A DNA stretch of 64,000 nt from Paramagnetospirillum magneticum AMB-1 (GTDB taxonomy: Bacteria; Pseudomonadota; Alphaproteobacteria; Rhodospirillales; Magnetospirillaceae). The position numbers and the translations under genes were made by a program. Numbering within the stretch: the first letter of the stretch is position 1; the number at the start of each line of letters is the position of its first letter. The notes under the pieces were generated by a model. That model ran no database searches, was not told where the DNA came from, and saw only the letters and a list, made by a program, of their open reading frames with translations. Shown one piece after another: positions 1-8,708 of this stretch. Location: contig NC_007626.1 of NCBI RefSeq assembly GCF_000009985.1, positions 4,271,943 to 4,335,942 of the forward strand, written 5' to 3'.

Positions 1-441
1 GTGATCGTGTTCGACACCGGCGACGAAGGCCAGGCGGGCGCCGGCCCCAACACCGCCGAGCTGGAGCGTCTGCGCCGACTGGTGGCCGGTCTCGCCCTGC
101 CGCCCCTGGCCCCCATGGGGGCCGACCATGTGCTGACCCGCTCGTTCTATCTGTTGAAAAGCGTGCCGGGCCGCTGGGACGGCGCCACCTTGTGGGTGAG
201 CCAGGGCGCCGAAGCGGGCAATGACGGCGTCTCGCCAGTGGTGGTGGGCGGCAACGACTGGATCGCCGCCTGGGCGGTGGACGAACGCGGACGGCCCCTC
301 CATGCCGTGGTGCCGGGTGGCGAGCGCCAGCGGGAACTGGCCTATCGCTTCGGCATCAATCTGGTGATCTATGCCTTCACCGGCAATTACAAAGCCGATC
401 AGGTCCACCTGCCGGCCATCATGGACAGGTTGAAGCGATGA
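1..441 (+). CDS. DUF4159 protein, C-terminal part (5' end outside window)
   Basis: The frame is open from the first base, and the GTG at base 1 is probably internal, so only the last 146 residues of a longer protein are seen. The text matches the C-terminal half of DUF4159 proteins: an early FDTGDE segment and the typical ending GINLVIYAFTGNYKADQVH. In alphaproteobacteria such proteins have two N-terminal membrane helices and sit in a MoxR ATPase-DUF58-DUF4159-VWA operon. The stop overlaps the next start by 4 bases (ATGA at 438), so the two are probably translationally coupled. The role is not established; an envelope or chaperone-like function is inferred from the operon type. Confidence 0.7.
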   Translation: MIVFDTGDEGQAGAGPNTAELERLRRLVAGLALPPLAPMGADHVLTRSFYLLKSVPGRWDGATLWVSQGAEAGNDGVSPVVVGGNDWIAAWAVDERGRPLHAVVPGGERQRELAYRFGINLVIYAFTGNYKADQVHLPAIMDRLKR

Positions 442-2492
442 GCTTTCATGCCCTCGCCTTCGCGCCGCTGTTCCCCTGGCCGCTGATCGCCGCCCTCGGC
501 GGAATGGCCGTGCTGCTGGTGGGCGTCGGCCTGTGGCGCAGGGCGTCGGGCACGTTGTTGCGCGCCGTGGTGATGGCCGTCCTGCTGGCGGCCTTGGCCA
601 ATCCCCGGCTGCTGGCCGAGAACCGCACCACCCTGCCCGACGTGGCGCTGGTGGTAGTGGACGAGACCCCCTCCCAGGGCATCGGCGAGCGCCGCGCCCA
701 GACCAGGGAGGCCCTGGACGAGTTGACCCGCCGCCTCGCCCTGCTGAAGGGGCTGGAGGTGCGGGTCGAGCGGGTGGGGGCCGAGCCCGGCGCCGATCGC
801 GGCACCCGGCTGTTCGAGGCGGCCGAGCGCGCCCTGGCCGACGTGCCGCGCCGCCGGCTGGCCGGGGTGACGCTGATCACCGACGGCCGCGTCCACGATG
901 TGCCCGCCGATCTCGGCCGCTCGCTGGGCGCGCCCGTCCACACCCTGCTGACCGGCGCCCCGGACGAGCGCGACCGCCGTCTGGTGCCGGGCGCCTCGCC
1001 CGCTTTCGCCCTGGTGGGGGAGACCGCCACCCTGGCCTTCCGGGTGGAGGACCAGGGCGGCAAGGGCGATGCCGTGGTGGCGGTGCGACTGGACGGCAAG
1101 CCCCATGCCGCCATTTCCGTGCCCCTCAACCGCGACGCCACCCTGGACGTGCCGATCCGCCATGCCGGGGCCAATGTGGTGGAGCTGGAGGTGGAACCGG
1201 GACCGGGCGAGCTGTCCCTGGCCAACAACCGCACCGCCCTGTCCATCTCCGGGGTGCGCAATCGCCTGAAGGTGCTGCTGGTGTCGGGCGAGCCCCATGC
1301 GGGCGAGCGCACCTGGCGCAACCTGCTGAAGTCCGACCCGGCGGTGGATCTGGTCCACTTCACCATCCTGCGGCCGCCGGAAAAGGACGACCAGACCCCC
1401 ATCCGCGAGATGAGCCTGATCAGCTTTCCCGTGCGCGAGCTGTTCGAGGAAAAGCTTGCCGAGTTCGACCTGATCATCTTCGACCGCTATCGCCGCCGCG
1501 GCGTGCTGGCGCCGGCCTATTACCGCAATCTCGCCCGCTATGTCCGGGACGGCGGCGCCCTGCTGGCCGCCGTGGGACCGGAATTCGCCGAAGCCGACGG
1601 CATCGCCGAATCCGCCCTGGCCGAGGTGCTGCCCGCGCTGCCCACCGGTCGCCGCCTGGACAAGGAGTTCCGCCCGCGCCTGACCGAGGCCGGGCGGCGC
1701 CATCCGGTGATGGCGGGCCTGCCGGGCACGCGGCCGGGCGACGCGCCCTGGGGAAGCTGGATGCGCCAGATGGAGGTGGGAACGGCCAAGGGCACCACCT
1801 TGCTGTCGGGGCTGGACGACCGGCCGCTGGTGGTGCTGGACCGGGTGGGCGAGGGCCGGGTGGCCATGGTGCTGTCCGACACCCTGTGGCTGTGGGCGCG
1901 GGGCTGGGAGGGCGGCGGCCCCCATGCCGAGATGACCCGGCGTCTGGCCCACTGGCTGATGAAGGAGCCCGACCTGGAGGAAAACGCCCTTACCGCCGCG
2001 GTGGAGGGCGGGCGCCTGATGGTGGCGGCCCGCGGCGCCCCGGACGGGGTGGCGGCCACCATCACCGCCCCCGACGGGACGCAGGCGCCGCTTCGCCTCG
2101 ACCCCGATGACGAGGGCGTGGCGCGCGGCGCGCTGGATGCGGGCCAGACCGGCCTGTGGCGGGTCAGCCTGCCCGATGGCCGCGTCGCCCTGGCCGCCGC
2201 CGGACAGGCCGCCCCGGTGGAACTGGCGGAACTGACCGCCACGCCCGAGCGCCTTTTCCCCGTGGCCAAGGCCACCGGCGGCATCGTGTCCTGGCTGTCC
2301 CGGGACGGCCTGCCCGATCCCCGACGGGTGGCGGCGGGCTCGACCACCGGCGGCCGGGGCTGGATGGGCTTGGCCGAGCGTGGGGACTATGTGGTTGACG
2401 GCATTCGCGAAACCGCCCTGGCCCCCGCGCTGGCGCTGGCTTTGCTCTGCCTCGGCGGGCTGCTGATGGTGTGGCGAAATGAAACGCGGTGA
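438..2492 (+). CDS. Membrane protein with VWA-like and glutamine-amidotransferase-like regions
   Basis: 684 residues. Two hydrophobic helices lie near the N-terminus (about residues 10-30 and 38-56) and a last one near 660-678. Residues about 65-170 look like a von Willebrand A fold, but the metal site is imperfect (VVDETPSQ in place of DxSxS). The middle part (about 275-500) resembles the class-I glutamine-amidotransferase-like region of large membrane proteins found beside DUF4159 in alphaproteobacteria; no complete catalytic triad could be confirmed. It overlaps the upstream DUF4159 gene by 4 bases, so the two products probably act together at the inner membrane. The exact function is unknown. 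Confidence 0.7.
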   Translation: MSFHALAFAPLFPWPLIAALGGMAVLLVGVGLWRRASGTLLRAVVMAVLLAALANPRLLAENRTTLPDVALVVVDETPSQGIGERRAQTREALDELTRRLALLKGLEVRVERVGAEPGADRGTRLFEAAERALADVPRRRLAGVTLITDGRVHDVPADLGRSLGAPVHTLLTGAPDERDRRLVPGASPAFALVGETATLAFRVEDQGGKGDAVVAVRLDGKPHAAISVPLNRDATLDVPIRHAGANVVELEVEPGPGELSLANNRTALSISGVRNRLKVLLVSGEPHAGERTWRNLLKSDPAVDLVHFTILRPPEKDDQTPIREMSLISFPVRELFEEKLAEFDLIIFDRYRRRGVLAPAYYRNLARYVRDGGALLAAVGPEFAEADGIAESALAEVLPALPTGRRLDKEFRPRLTEAGRRHPVMAGLPGTRPGDAPWGSWMRQMEVGTAKGTTLLSGLDDRPLVVLDRVGEGRVAMVLSDTLWLWARGWEGGGPHAEMTRRLAHWLMKEPDLEENALTAAVEGGRLMVAARGAPDGVAATITAPDGTQAPLRLDPDDEGVARGALDAGQTGLWRVSLPDGRVALAAAGQAAPVELAELTATPERLFPVAKATGGIVSWLSRDGLPDPRRVAAGSTTGGRGWMGLAERGDYVVDGIRETALAPALALALLCLGGLLMVWRNETR

Positions 2493-2649
2493 TCCACTTT
2501 TTGCCGTCCATCGGCAGATTCGATTTGGAATATCGGCCGGACCGATGTAAGGAGTTCTTACCTATAGGTTAATGGTGGAGGGGCTGGTTAGACTGGCCGC
2601 CGCTGACCGATGGGCAGGCCGACCGAAACCTGGGGGGGACGTCAGGACA

Positions 2650-3852
2650 GTGACCGAACAGCGACTGATCCCGGCAGCCGGCAAGCGGCTCAAGGCGTTG
2701 CGTCGGGCGGCATCCTGGATGATTCCCGAGTGGCAGGTCTTCATCCGCCGCCCCAACGGCACCGCCGAGCATTTCACCTTCACCCGCAAGCGCCAGATGG
2801 TTCTGCTGGGCATCATGGTGGCCGTCACCGCCTGGGCCGGCATCGTTTCGGCCCTGCTGACCCGTCAGCCCGACGAGATCGCCGCCAAGGAACGCCAGCT
2901 CGAAGAGATGATGGCCGCCACCCGCGCCGCGCAGTACCGTCTGGTGTCGTCGCAGAAGATGGTGGCCGACATCGCCCGCGAGGTGGATCTGGTCCATTCC
3001 AACGTGGCGGTGCTGGCCGAGACCAACGCCGCCCTGGCCAAGGACCAGCCCCCGAAGAAGGTCAGCCCGCCGGCCAAGCGCAATTCCGGCGGCGCCGAGC
3101 CCGCCTGGAACGAGGACGGCCAGCCGGCCGGCGACGAGGCCCGCGCCGTGCGCGAGCAGGTCCGCCGCCTGGAAGGCTCGTTGGAGCGGCTGCGCGTCGC
3201 CTATTCCCAGGCGGTGCAGAACACCGACGCCGCCGCCCAGTCGCGCATTTCCGACACCGAGCGGCTGCTGAACCGGCTGGGCCTGGACGCGTCGCGCCTG
3301 TTCGAGCGCCAGGGCCGCGATGCCGGCCGTGGCGGCCCGTTCATTCCGCTGACCACGGTGACCGGCGACACCGGCTTGGCCGGACTGATGGACCGCCTGG
3401 ACCGCTGGAGCGGCATCAAGGCGGTCATGCAGAAGATGCCGCTGGGCGAGCCGCTGCATGCCGATTACGACCTCAATTCCGGCTTCGGCACCCGCAACGA
3501 CCCGCTGAACCGCCGCACCGGCGTGCATGAAGGCGTCGACCTGGGCGCTCCGCACGGTACGCCCATCTACGCCACCGGCGACGGCGTGGTGGAATCGGCC
3601 GGGCCGTCCGACGGTTATGGCCTGACCGTCGACGTCAATCACGGCAATGGGGTTACCACCCGCTACGCCCATATGTCGCGCATCAAGGTCAAGGAAGGCC
3701 AGAAGGTGACGCGCTCGACGGTGGTCGGCCTGCTGGGCAACACCGGACGCTCCACCGGCCCCCATCTTCATTACGAGGTCCGCGTCTCGGACATCGCCAA
3801 GGATCCCCTCAAATTCATCGCGGCAGGTGAAAATGCTCCCAAAGCTTGGTAA
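2650..3852 (+). CDS. Membrane-anchored M23 (LytM) metallopeptidase
   Basis: A peptidoglycan endopeptidase of family M23, about 400 residues from the GTG at 2650. Order: short cytoplasmic N-terminus, one membrane helix (VLLGIMVAVTAWAGIVSALL), a periplasmic coiled coil, then the LytM domain at the C-terminus. The zinc ligands of the family are present: HEGVDLG (H and D) and GPHLHYE (HxH), plus RYAHM. It is therefore likely to be active. An ATG at 2572 gives a longer form and one at 2719 a shorter one; no start has a clean Shine-Dalgarno site. The 3' end overlaps the bactofilin gene by 26 bases. M23-bactofilin pairs are a known arrangement in which the bactofilin scaffold localises the hydrolase. 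Confidence 0.88.
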   Translation: MTEQRLIPAAGKRLKALRRAASWMIPEWQVFIRRPNGTAEHFTFTRKRQMVLLGIMVAVTAWAGIVSALLTRQPDEIAAKERQLEEMMAATRAAQYRLVSSQKMVADIAREVDLVHSNVAVLAETNAALAKDQPPKKVSPPAKRNSGGAEPAWNEDGQPAGDEARAVREQVRRLEGSLERLRVAYSQAVQNTDAAAQSRISDTERLLNRLGLDASRLFERQGRDAGRGGPFIPLTTVTGDTGLAGLMDRLDRWSGIKAVMQKMPLGEPLHADYDLNSGFGTRNDPLNRRTGVHEGVDLGAPHGTPIYATGDGVVESAGPSDGYGLTVDVNHGNGVTTRYAHMSRIKVKEGQKVTRSTVVGLLGNTGRSTGPHLHYEVRVSDIAKDPLKFIAAGENAPKAW

Positions 3853-4327
3853 GGCCCTTGGGGCGGTGTCCGCCGCCGCCCACGGCTCGCGCCACAACGG
3901 CACCAACGGGCTGCCCCTGTCGGTGATCGGCGCCGATGTGCGCATCGTCGGCAACATCTTCACCCAGGGCGAGATGCAGATCGACGGCCAGGTGGAAGGC
4001 GACATCACCTGCCACCGCCTGCTGGTGGGCGAGGGCGCCCGCATCACCGGCGAAGTCACCGCCGAGACGGTGCAGGTGCATGGCGAACTGAACGGCAAGA
4101 TCAACGCCGGTTCGGTGACCATCGCCAAATCGGCCAAGGTCGTCGGCGACGTGATTCAGGACAGCCTGGAGATCGAGGCCGGCGCCTCCATGGAGGGCCG
4201 TCTGGTCCGTCGGACGGGTGCGGTCAAGGCGCTGGAGCACGACAAGGGCAACGGCGCGGCCGAGCCCGACGGGACGCCGCCGCCGGCCAAGCCCGACATC
4301 AATCAGGAAGCCGCCGGAACGGCATGA
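3827..4327 (+). CDS. Bactofilin (polymer-forming cytoskeletal protein)
   Basis: 166 residues with the bactofilin core (DUF583, right-handed beta-helix) at about 20-125. The repeated short strands are visible in VIGADVRIVGNIFTQGEMQ, VEGDITCHRLLVGEGARITG and LNGKINAGSVTIAKSAKVVG, flanked by disordered ends. Bactofilins polymerise without nucleotide at the inner membrane and recruit cell-wall enzymes. The start lies inside the end of the M23 gene (GTG 3827, or ATG 3833), and the stop overlaps corA by 4 bases, so M23, bactofilin and CorA form one tightly coupled operon. The family call is secure; the partner role is inferred from the gene pair. Confidence 0.92.
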   Translation: MKMLPKLGKALGAVSAAAHGSRHNGTNGLPLSVIGADVRIVGNIFTQGEMQIDGQVEGDITCHRLLVGEGARITGEVTAETVQVHGELNGKINAGSVTIAKSAKVVGDVIQDSLEIEAGASMEGRLVRRTGAVKALEHDKGNGAAEPDGTPPPAKPDINQEAAGTA

Positions 4328-5304
4328 TCACCACCTATCACGCCAAGGACGGCGCCGTGATCGTCGGCGGCGCCGATGGTGTGAGCCGCGATGCCCTGTG
4401 GCTGGATCTGCTGGACCCCTCGGCCGAGGAAATCGCCCTGGTGGAGGCCCGCACCGGCCTTGACCTGCCATCCCGCGACCGCATGGAAGAGATCGAGGCG
4501 TCGTCGCGCCTGTCGCGCCACGGCGACGCCCTGATGATGACGGTGCCCGTGCTGACCGGGGCCGGCGGTTCCGAGCCGCGCAACAGCGCCGTGACCTTCA
4601 TCCTGAGCCAGAGCCTGCTGGTGACGCTGCGCCACGGCACGCCGCGCGCCATCGCCACCTTTTCCCAGGACCTGCCCCAGGCCAGCCCGGCCCCGGCCAA
4701 TGGCGGCGACGTCCTGCTGGGTCTGGTGGAGGCCATCGTCGACCGCATCGCCGACGTGCTTCAGGATCTGGGCGCCGGACTCGACGTCATTTCGCACCGC
4801 ATCTTCCATCAGCCGACCGGCAACCATCACCGCCGCCGCCGCGCCGGCTCGCGGGAGATGGAGGCGCTGCTGCGCACCATCGGCCGCACCGGCGACCTGT
4901 CGGGCAAGGCGCGCGAGACCCTGGTGGGCCTGAAGCGGGTCATCGCCTTCCTGCCCCACGGCGCCGGAGCCCTGGGCCTGGGCAACGCGCCCGAGCGCCT
5001 GCGGTCCATCGACCAGGATCTCCACTCCCTGGCCGAGTACACCGACTTTCTGGGCAACAAGATCAACTTTCTGCTGGACGCCACCCTGGGGCTGATCGGC
5101 ATCCAGCAGAATCAGGTGATCAAGCTGTTCACCATCATGTCGGTGCTGTTCCTGCCCCCCACCCTGGTGGCCAGTTGGTACGGCATGAACTTCAAGATCA
5201 TTCCCGAACTGCAATGGGAATGGGGCTATGCCTACGCCATCGCCCTGGCGGTGCTGTCGGCGGTGGTGCCCTACCTCTTCTTCCGCCGCAAGGGCTGGGT
5301 GTAG
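4324..5304 (+). CDS. corA: CorA/ZntB-family divalent cation transporter
   Basis: 326 residues: a long cytoplasmic alpha/beta and helical N-terminal region, then two membrane helices at the C-terminus (about 265-285 and 298-318). The signature YGMNF is at the end of the first helix, as in CorA Mg2+ channels. The loop after it lacks the MPEL form of classic CorA and reads KIIPELQWEW, so a ZntB-like or other divalent specificity is possible. The start (ATGA) overlaps the bactofilin stop. A 9-bp hairpin covers the stop codon and is shared with the convergent gene. Confidence 0.9.
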   Translation: MITTYHAKDGAVIVGGADGVSRDALWLDLLDPSAEEIALVEARTGLDLPSRDRMEEIEASSRLSRHGDALMMTVPVLTGAGGSEPRNSAVTFILSQSLLVTLRHGTPRAIATFSQDLPQASPAPANGGDVLLGLVEAIVDRIADVLQDLGAGLDVISHRIFHQPTGNHHRRRRAGSREMEALLRTIGRTGDLSGKARETLVGLKRVIAFLPHGAGALGLGNAPERLRSIDQDLHSLAEYTDFLGNKINFLLDATLGLIGIQQNQVIKLFTIMSVLFLPPTLVASWYGMNFKIIPELQWEWGYAYAIALAVLSAVVPYLFFRRKGWV

Positions 5305-5317
5305 CTCACCCAGCCTT
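5289..5317. terminator. Hairpin over two convergent stop codons
   Basis: GGCTGGGTG and CACCCAGCC form a 9-bp stem with a 5-base loop holding the corA stop codon. The right arm encodes the last residues of the convergent gene at 5306. It has no T-run on either side, so it is at best a weak or Rho-assisted bidirectional terminator; this is inferred from symmetry and position only. Confidence 0.4.
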
Positions 5318-5740
5318 GGCCGCCTGGGCCAGCCTGGCCTGCTCCGGCGGATAGGCGCTTCCCTGCCACAGCAGGGAATAGGCGATCTCCTCGTTGCCGT
5401 TCTCGCACAGCTCCAGCACATCCCGGAACAGCGGCTGGAAGGTGGCGGAGCGGTGGGATTGCTCGTGCTCGGCGAAGCTCTTCCAGAAGGTGATGATCAG
5501 GGCTTCGCGTCCGGCCAGGGGCGAGGTCACCGCCTGTCCCACCGTCGAGCCTTCGTTGGAGATCTGGCCCGAATTCAGACAGACGAAGCCACCGACGAAG
5601 CCGGTTTCCGAATGCCAGGTCTTGACGTTCTCGCACAGCAGCGCGACGCGCTCCTCCAGATCGTCCACGGTAAAGCCCGGCCGCAGCACCACCCGGTTGA
5701 CCGTCACCACGCCATCGGAAGGAAACCCTTGGATCAGCAT
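5306..5740 (-). CDS. ABM-like small protein (possible antibiotic-biosynthesis monooxygenase fold)
   Basis: 144 residues, soluble, no signal peptide. The central part (RVVLRPG...AVTSPLAGREALIITFWKS...) has the strand-helix spacing of dimeric alpha/beta-barrel ABM-like proteins, which range from haem-degrading enzymes to small-molecule oxygenases; no catalytic residue can be assigned. The start is well supported by GGAGG 7 bases upstream of the ATG. It converges on corA with one base between the stops. An 8-bp inverted repeat flanks its start. The function is not known. Confidence 0.5.
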   Translation of the reverse strand: MLIQGFPSDGVVTVNRVVLRPGFTVDDLEERVALLCENVKTWHSETGFVGGFVCLNSGQISNEGSTVGQAVTSPLAGREALIITFWKSFAEHEQSHRSATFQPLFRDVLELCENGNEEIAYSLLWQGSAYPPEQARLAQAAKAG

Positions 5741-5769
5741 CGACGCCTCCTATATTCAACTATGCTGAT
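5733..5769. promoter_or_regulatory. Inverted repeat across the start of the 5306-5740 gene
   Basis: ATCAGCAT (5733-5740) and ATGCTGAT (5762-5769) are perfect inverted arms 21 bases apart. The left arm includes the start codon of the minus-strand gene, and the spacer carries its GGAGG site. It could be an operator or an mRNA hairpin hiding the ribosome site. No regulator is identified. Confidence 0.3.
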
Positions 5770-5857
5770 ATTGTGATTATCCGCCGCCGTTCAAGCCCCC
5801 CTCTTGCCGCCGCCGCCATCCTCGGGAAAGATGGCGCCATCCGAGGGGAACGACCGC

Positions 5858-7216
5858 ATGAGCGCCCATACACCCGCACCGCAGGCCCAGCAGGCTTTCA
5901 CCGCCGCCGCCCAGGCCTGGCGCGAATCCCGAATGGACGCTGCCGAGCAGGGCTTTGCCGCCGCCGCCCTGCTGGAGCCCGGCTGGTCCTCGGCCCATGC
6001 CAATCTGGGCGCCGTGTTGCGTCGCCTGGGCAAGTGCGAGGCGGCGGTGGCCAGCTATCGCCGCGCCCTGACGGTGGGCGCCGAAGACGCCGGCACTTTG
6101 TCCAACATGGGCAACGCGCTGCGCGACCTGGGCCTGCTGGAGGAGTCCGAAACCGCCCATCGCCGGGCGGTGGCGCTGGCCCCGGACAATTGGGGCTACC
6201 GCTACAATCTGGCCCTGCTGCTGCGCGACCGCCGCCTGCATGGGGAAGCCCGCGCCATGATGGCGGAACTGGCGGCGACCGACCCCGAGAATGCCGAGAT
6301 CCAGTGGGATCTGGCCCTGGCCGACCTCTATCTCGGCGATTACCGAACGGGCTTTGCCGGCTATGAATGGCGGATCAAGCTGGCCCGCAATCCGGTCCGC
6401 GACCATCCCGGACCGCGCTGGACCGGCGACGATCCGACGGGCCGCACCATCCTGCTGCTGGCGGAGCAGGGCTTCGGCGACGCGCTGCAATTCGCCCGCT
6501 ACGTCCCGCTGCTGGCCGCCAGGGGAGCCCGGGTGGTGCTGGAATGCCTGCCCGAGCAGGCCGAGCTGTTCGCCAGCCTGCGGGACGTGGCGGCATTGGT
6601 GGCCAAGGGCGCGCCGCCGCCCGTCCATGATTGCTGGGCACCGCTGGCCAGCCTGCCCCATCTGCTGGGCACGGAATTCCACAGCATTCCGGCCGAAATC
6701 CCCTACCTGTCCGCGCCGCCGCGCCCCAATCTGCGCATGGTGCCGCCGCCGGGCCAGAAGCTGGCGGTGGGACTGGTCTGGGCGGGCAAGACCACGCCGC
6801 GTGACCGGTCATGGCCCCTGGAGCAGCTGACGCCGCTGCTGGGCGACCCGCGGGCCACGTTCTACTCGCTGCAACTGGGGCCACGCGCCGGGGACCTGAA
6901 GAGCACCGGCCTGGAACGCCTGGTGCGCGACGCCGCGCCGGCCCTTCAATCCTTCGCCGACACCGCCCATGTGATGGAACATCTGGACCTGATCATCACC
7001 ATCGACACCTCGGTGGCCCATCTGGCCGGAGCCCTGGGCCGACCGGTCTGGGTGCTGTTGCGTTATGTTTCCGATTGGCGTTGGCAGGATGAACCGCTAA
7101 CGTCTCCGTGGTATCCGACCATGCGGCTGTTCCGGCAGCCCGATCCTTCGGACTTCAAGACTCCGGTGGCCGAGATGGCCGCCGAACTGGCCTCTCTCAT
7201 CGACGAAAGACACTGA
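5858..7216 (+). CDS. TPR protein with C-terminal glycosyltransferase-9-like domain
   Basis: 452 residues from ATG 5858, chosen because GAGGGG lies 8 bases upstream; an in-frame ATG at 5804 lacks a site. Residues about 10-175 are tetratricopeptide repeats (for example SAHANLGAVLRRLGKCEAAV and GTLSNMGNALRDLGLLEESE). From about 205 to the end it resembles the heptosyltransferase/GT9 fold: LLLAEQGFGDALQFARY, GLVWAGK and IITIDTSVAHLAGALGRPVW. This TPR-GT9 combination is common in Rhodospirillales, often near flagellar or polysaccharide genes, but the acceptor is unknown. It ends one base before slyD and may be co-transcribed with it. Confidence 0.8.
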   Translation: MSAHTPAPQAQQAFTAAAQAWRESRMDAAEQGFAAAALLEPGWSSAHANLGAVLRRLGKCEAAVASYRRALTVGAEDAGTLSNMGNALRDLGLLEESETAHRRAVALAPDNWGYRYNLALLLRDRRLHGEARAMMAELAATDPENAEIQWDLALADLYLGDYRTGFAGYEWRIKLARNPVRDHPGPRWTGDDPTGRTILLLAEQGFGDALQFARYVPLLAARGARVVLECLPEQAELFASLRDVAALVAKGAPPPVHDCWAPLASLPHLLGTEFHSIPAEIPYLSAPPRPNLRMVPPPGQKLAVGLVWAGKTTPRDRSWPLEQLTPLLGDPRATFYSLQLGPRAGDLKSTGLERLVRDAAPALQSFADTAHVMEHLDLIITIDTSVAHLAGALGRPVWVLLRYVSDWRWQDEPLTSPWYPTMRLFRQPDPSDFKTPVAEMAAELASLIDERH

Positions 7217-7217
7217 T

Positions 7218-7700
7218 ATGCGCATCGCCAAGGATACCGTCGTCACGCTCAGCTATCGCGTCACCGACGCCGACGGCACCATCGTCGATGAGGGCGCCGA
7301 GCCCATCATCTACCTGCATGGCGGCCATGGCGGGCTGTTCCCCCGGCTGGAAGAGGCCCTGGAGGGCAAGGAAGCCGGCCACGAGCTGTGCGTCAAGCTG
7401 CAGCCCGAGGACGCCTTCGGCGAATACGACGCCGAGCTGGTCAGCGTCGAGGACGCCTCGCTGTTCCCCGACAACGTGGTGGTGGGCATGCAGTTCGAGC
7501 GCGTCATGGACGGCAAGCAGGACGAGGCCATGCTGTTCTCGGTCACCGACGTCGCCGACGGCAAGGTGGTGGTGGACGGCAACCATCCCCTGGCCGGCAT
7601 GGCCCTGATCTTCGACTGCACGGTGAGCGAGATCCGCGCCGCCTCGGCCGAGGAGCTGGAGCACGGCCACCCGCACTATCCCGGCCATCACCACCACTAG
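7218..7700 (+). CDS. slyD: FKBP-type peptidyl-prolyl isomerase, SlyD-like
   Basis: 160 residues. The FKBP domain is split by an IF (insert-in-flap) chaperone domain, as in SlyD: VVTLSYRVTDADG, then FPRLEEALEGKEAGHE, the QPEDAFGEYD segment, and NHPLAGMAL closing the FKBP part. The tail is histidine-rich (HGHPHYPGHHHH), giving a likely nickel/zinc-binding end, though far shorter than that of E. coli SlyD. It acts in the cytoplasm as folding helper and possible metal chaperone. It is followed by a palindromic repeat before dapD. Confidence 0.92.
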   Translation: MRIAKDTVVTLSYRVTDADGTIVDEGAEPIIYLHGGHGGLFPRLEEALEGKEAGHELCVKLQPEDAFGEYDAELVSVEDASLFPDNVVVGMQFERVMDGKQDEAMLFSVTDVADGKVVVDGNHPLAGMALIFDCTVSEIRAASAEELEHGHPHYPGHHHH

Positions 7701-7706
7701 AAAAAA

Positions 7707-7786
7707 GTCATCCCGAGCGGAGCCGAGGGATCTCGTCCCGGCACAATGGCGCAGACGGAGATTCCTCGGCTCCGCCTCGGAATGAC
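7707..7786. repeat. REP-like palindromic repeat between slyD and dapD
   Basis: Arms at 7707-7734 and 7758-7786 are near-perfect inverted copies (about 25 of 28 positions pair), starting GTCATCCCGAGC and ending CGGAATGAC, with a 23-base spacer. The arm sequence is of the kind dispersed in many bacterial intergenic regions. An A-run precedes the left arm. It may stop transcription after slyD or simply be a mobile palindrome; no other copy was seen in the window. Confidence 0.65.
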
Positions 7787-7865
7787 AGACTGGAATGATT
7801 GACTCCCTCCCGGTCCGGAGTATGTTCGGGGCCCCCTTTCCAGACCGTATCAGCAGGATTTCGCC

Positions 7866-8708
7866 ATGAGCTTCGCCGCCCTTGAAAAGACCATCGACGC
7901 CGCCTGGGAGGCCCGCGACGGCATCAATCTCCAGACCAAGGGCGAAGTGCGCGACGCCGTCGAGGCGGCGCTGGACGCCCTGGATTCCGGCTCGCTGCGG
8001 GTCGCCGCCAAGGGCGACGACGGCAAGTGGGTGGTGAACCAGTGGCTGAAGAAGGCCGTGCTGCTGTCCTTCCGCCTGTCCGACAACAAGGTGATGGGCG
8101 ACGGCCCCGGCACCACCTGGTTCGACAAGGTCCCCACCAAGTTCGAGGGCTGGGACGATTCCCGCTTCCGCGCCGCCGGTTTCCGCGCCGTGCCGGGCGC
8201 CGTGGTGCGTCGCTCGGCCTATATCGCGCCGGGCGTGGTGCTGATGCCCAGCTTCGTCAACCTGGGCGCCCATGTGGGCTCGGGCACCATGGTCGACACC
8301 TGGGCCACCGTCGGGTCCTGCGCCCAGATCGGCAAGAACGTGCACATCTCGGGCGGCGCCGGCATCGGCGGCGTGCTCGAGCCGCTGCAGGCCGGACCGG
8401 TGATCATCGAGGACAATTGCTTCATCGGCGCCCGGGCCGAGGTGGCCGAGGGCGTCATCGTCGAGACCGGCGCCGTGCTGTCCATGGGCGTCTATATCGG
8501 CGCCTCCACCAAGATCGTCGACCGCGAGACCGGCGAGATCTTCATGGGTCGCGTGCCGGCCTATTCCGTGGTGGTGTCGGGCACCATGCCGGGCAAGCCC
8601 TTCCCCGACGGCACCCCCGGCCCCGGCCTCTATTGCGCCGTCATCGTCAAGCGCGTGGACGAGCGCACCCGGTCCAAGGTGGGCATCAACGAGCTGTTGC
8701 GCGACTGA
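7866..8708 (+). CDS. dapD: Tetrahydrodipicolinate N-succinyltransferase
   Basis: 280 residues, the usual length of DapD. It makes N-succinyl-2-amino-6-ketopimelate from succinyl-CoA and tetrahydrodipicolinate in the lysine/meso-DAP pathway. The N-terminal helical domain is followed by left-handed beta-helix hexapeptide repeats (about 105-225), with [20 protein letters not shown] and [23 protein letters not shown] turns visible. The stop codon overlaps the dapE start by one base, so dapD and dapE form an operon. Confidence 0.97.

Noticed and set aside
399..1952. 517-codon minus-strand open frame opposite the VWA-like gene
   Set aside because: The translation is compositionally biased (H, Q, G, A) and lacks family features; the plus-strand frame continues a recognised operon.
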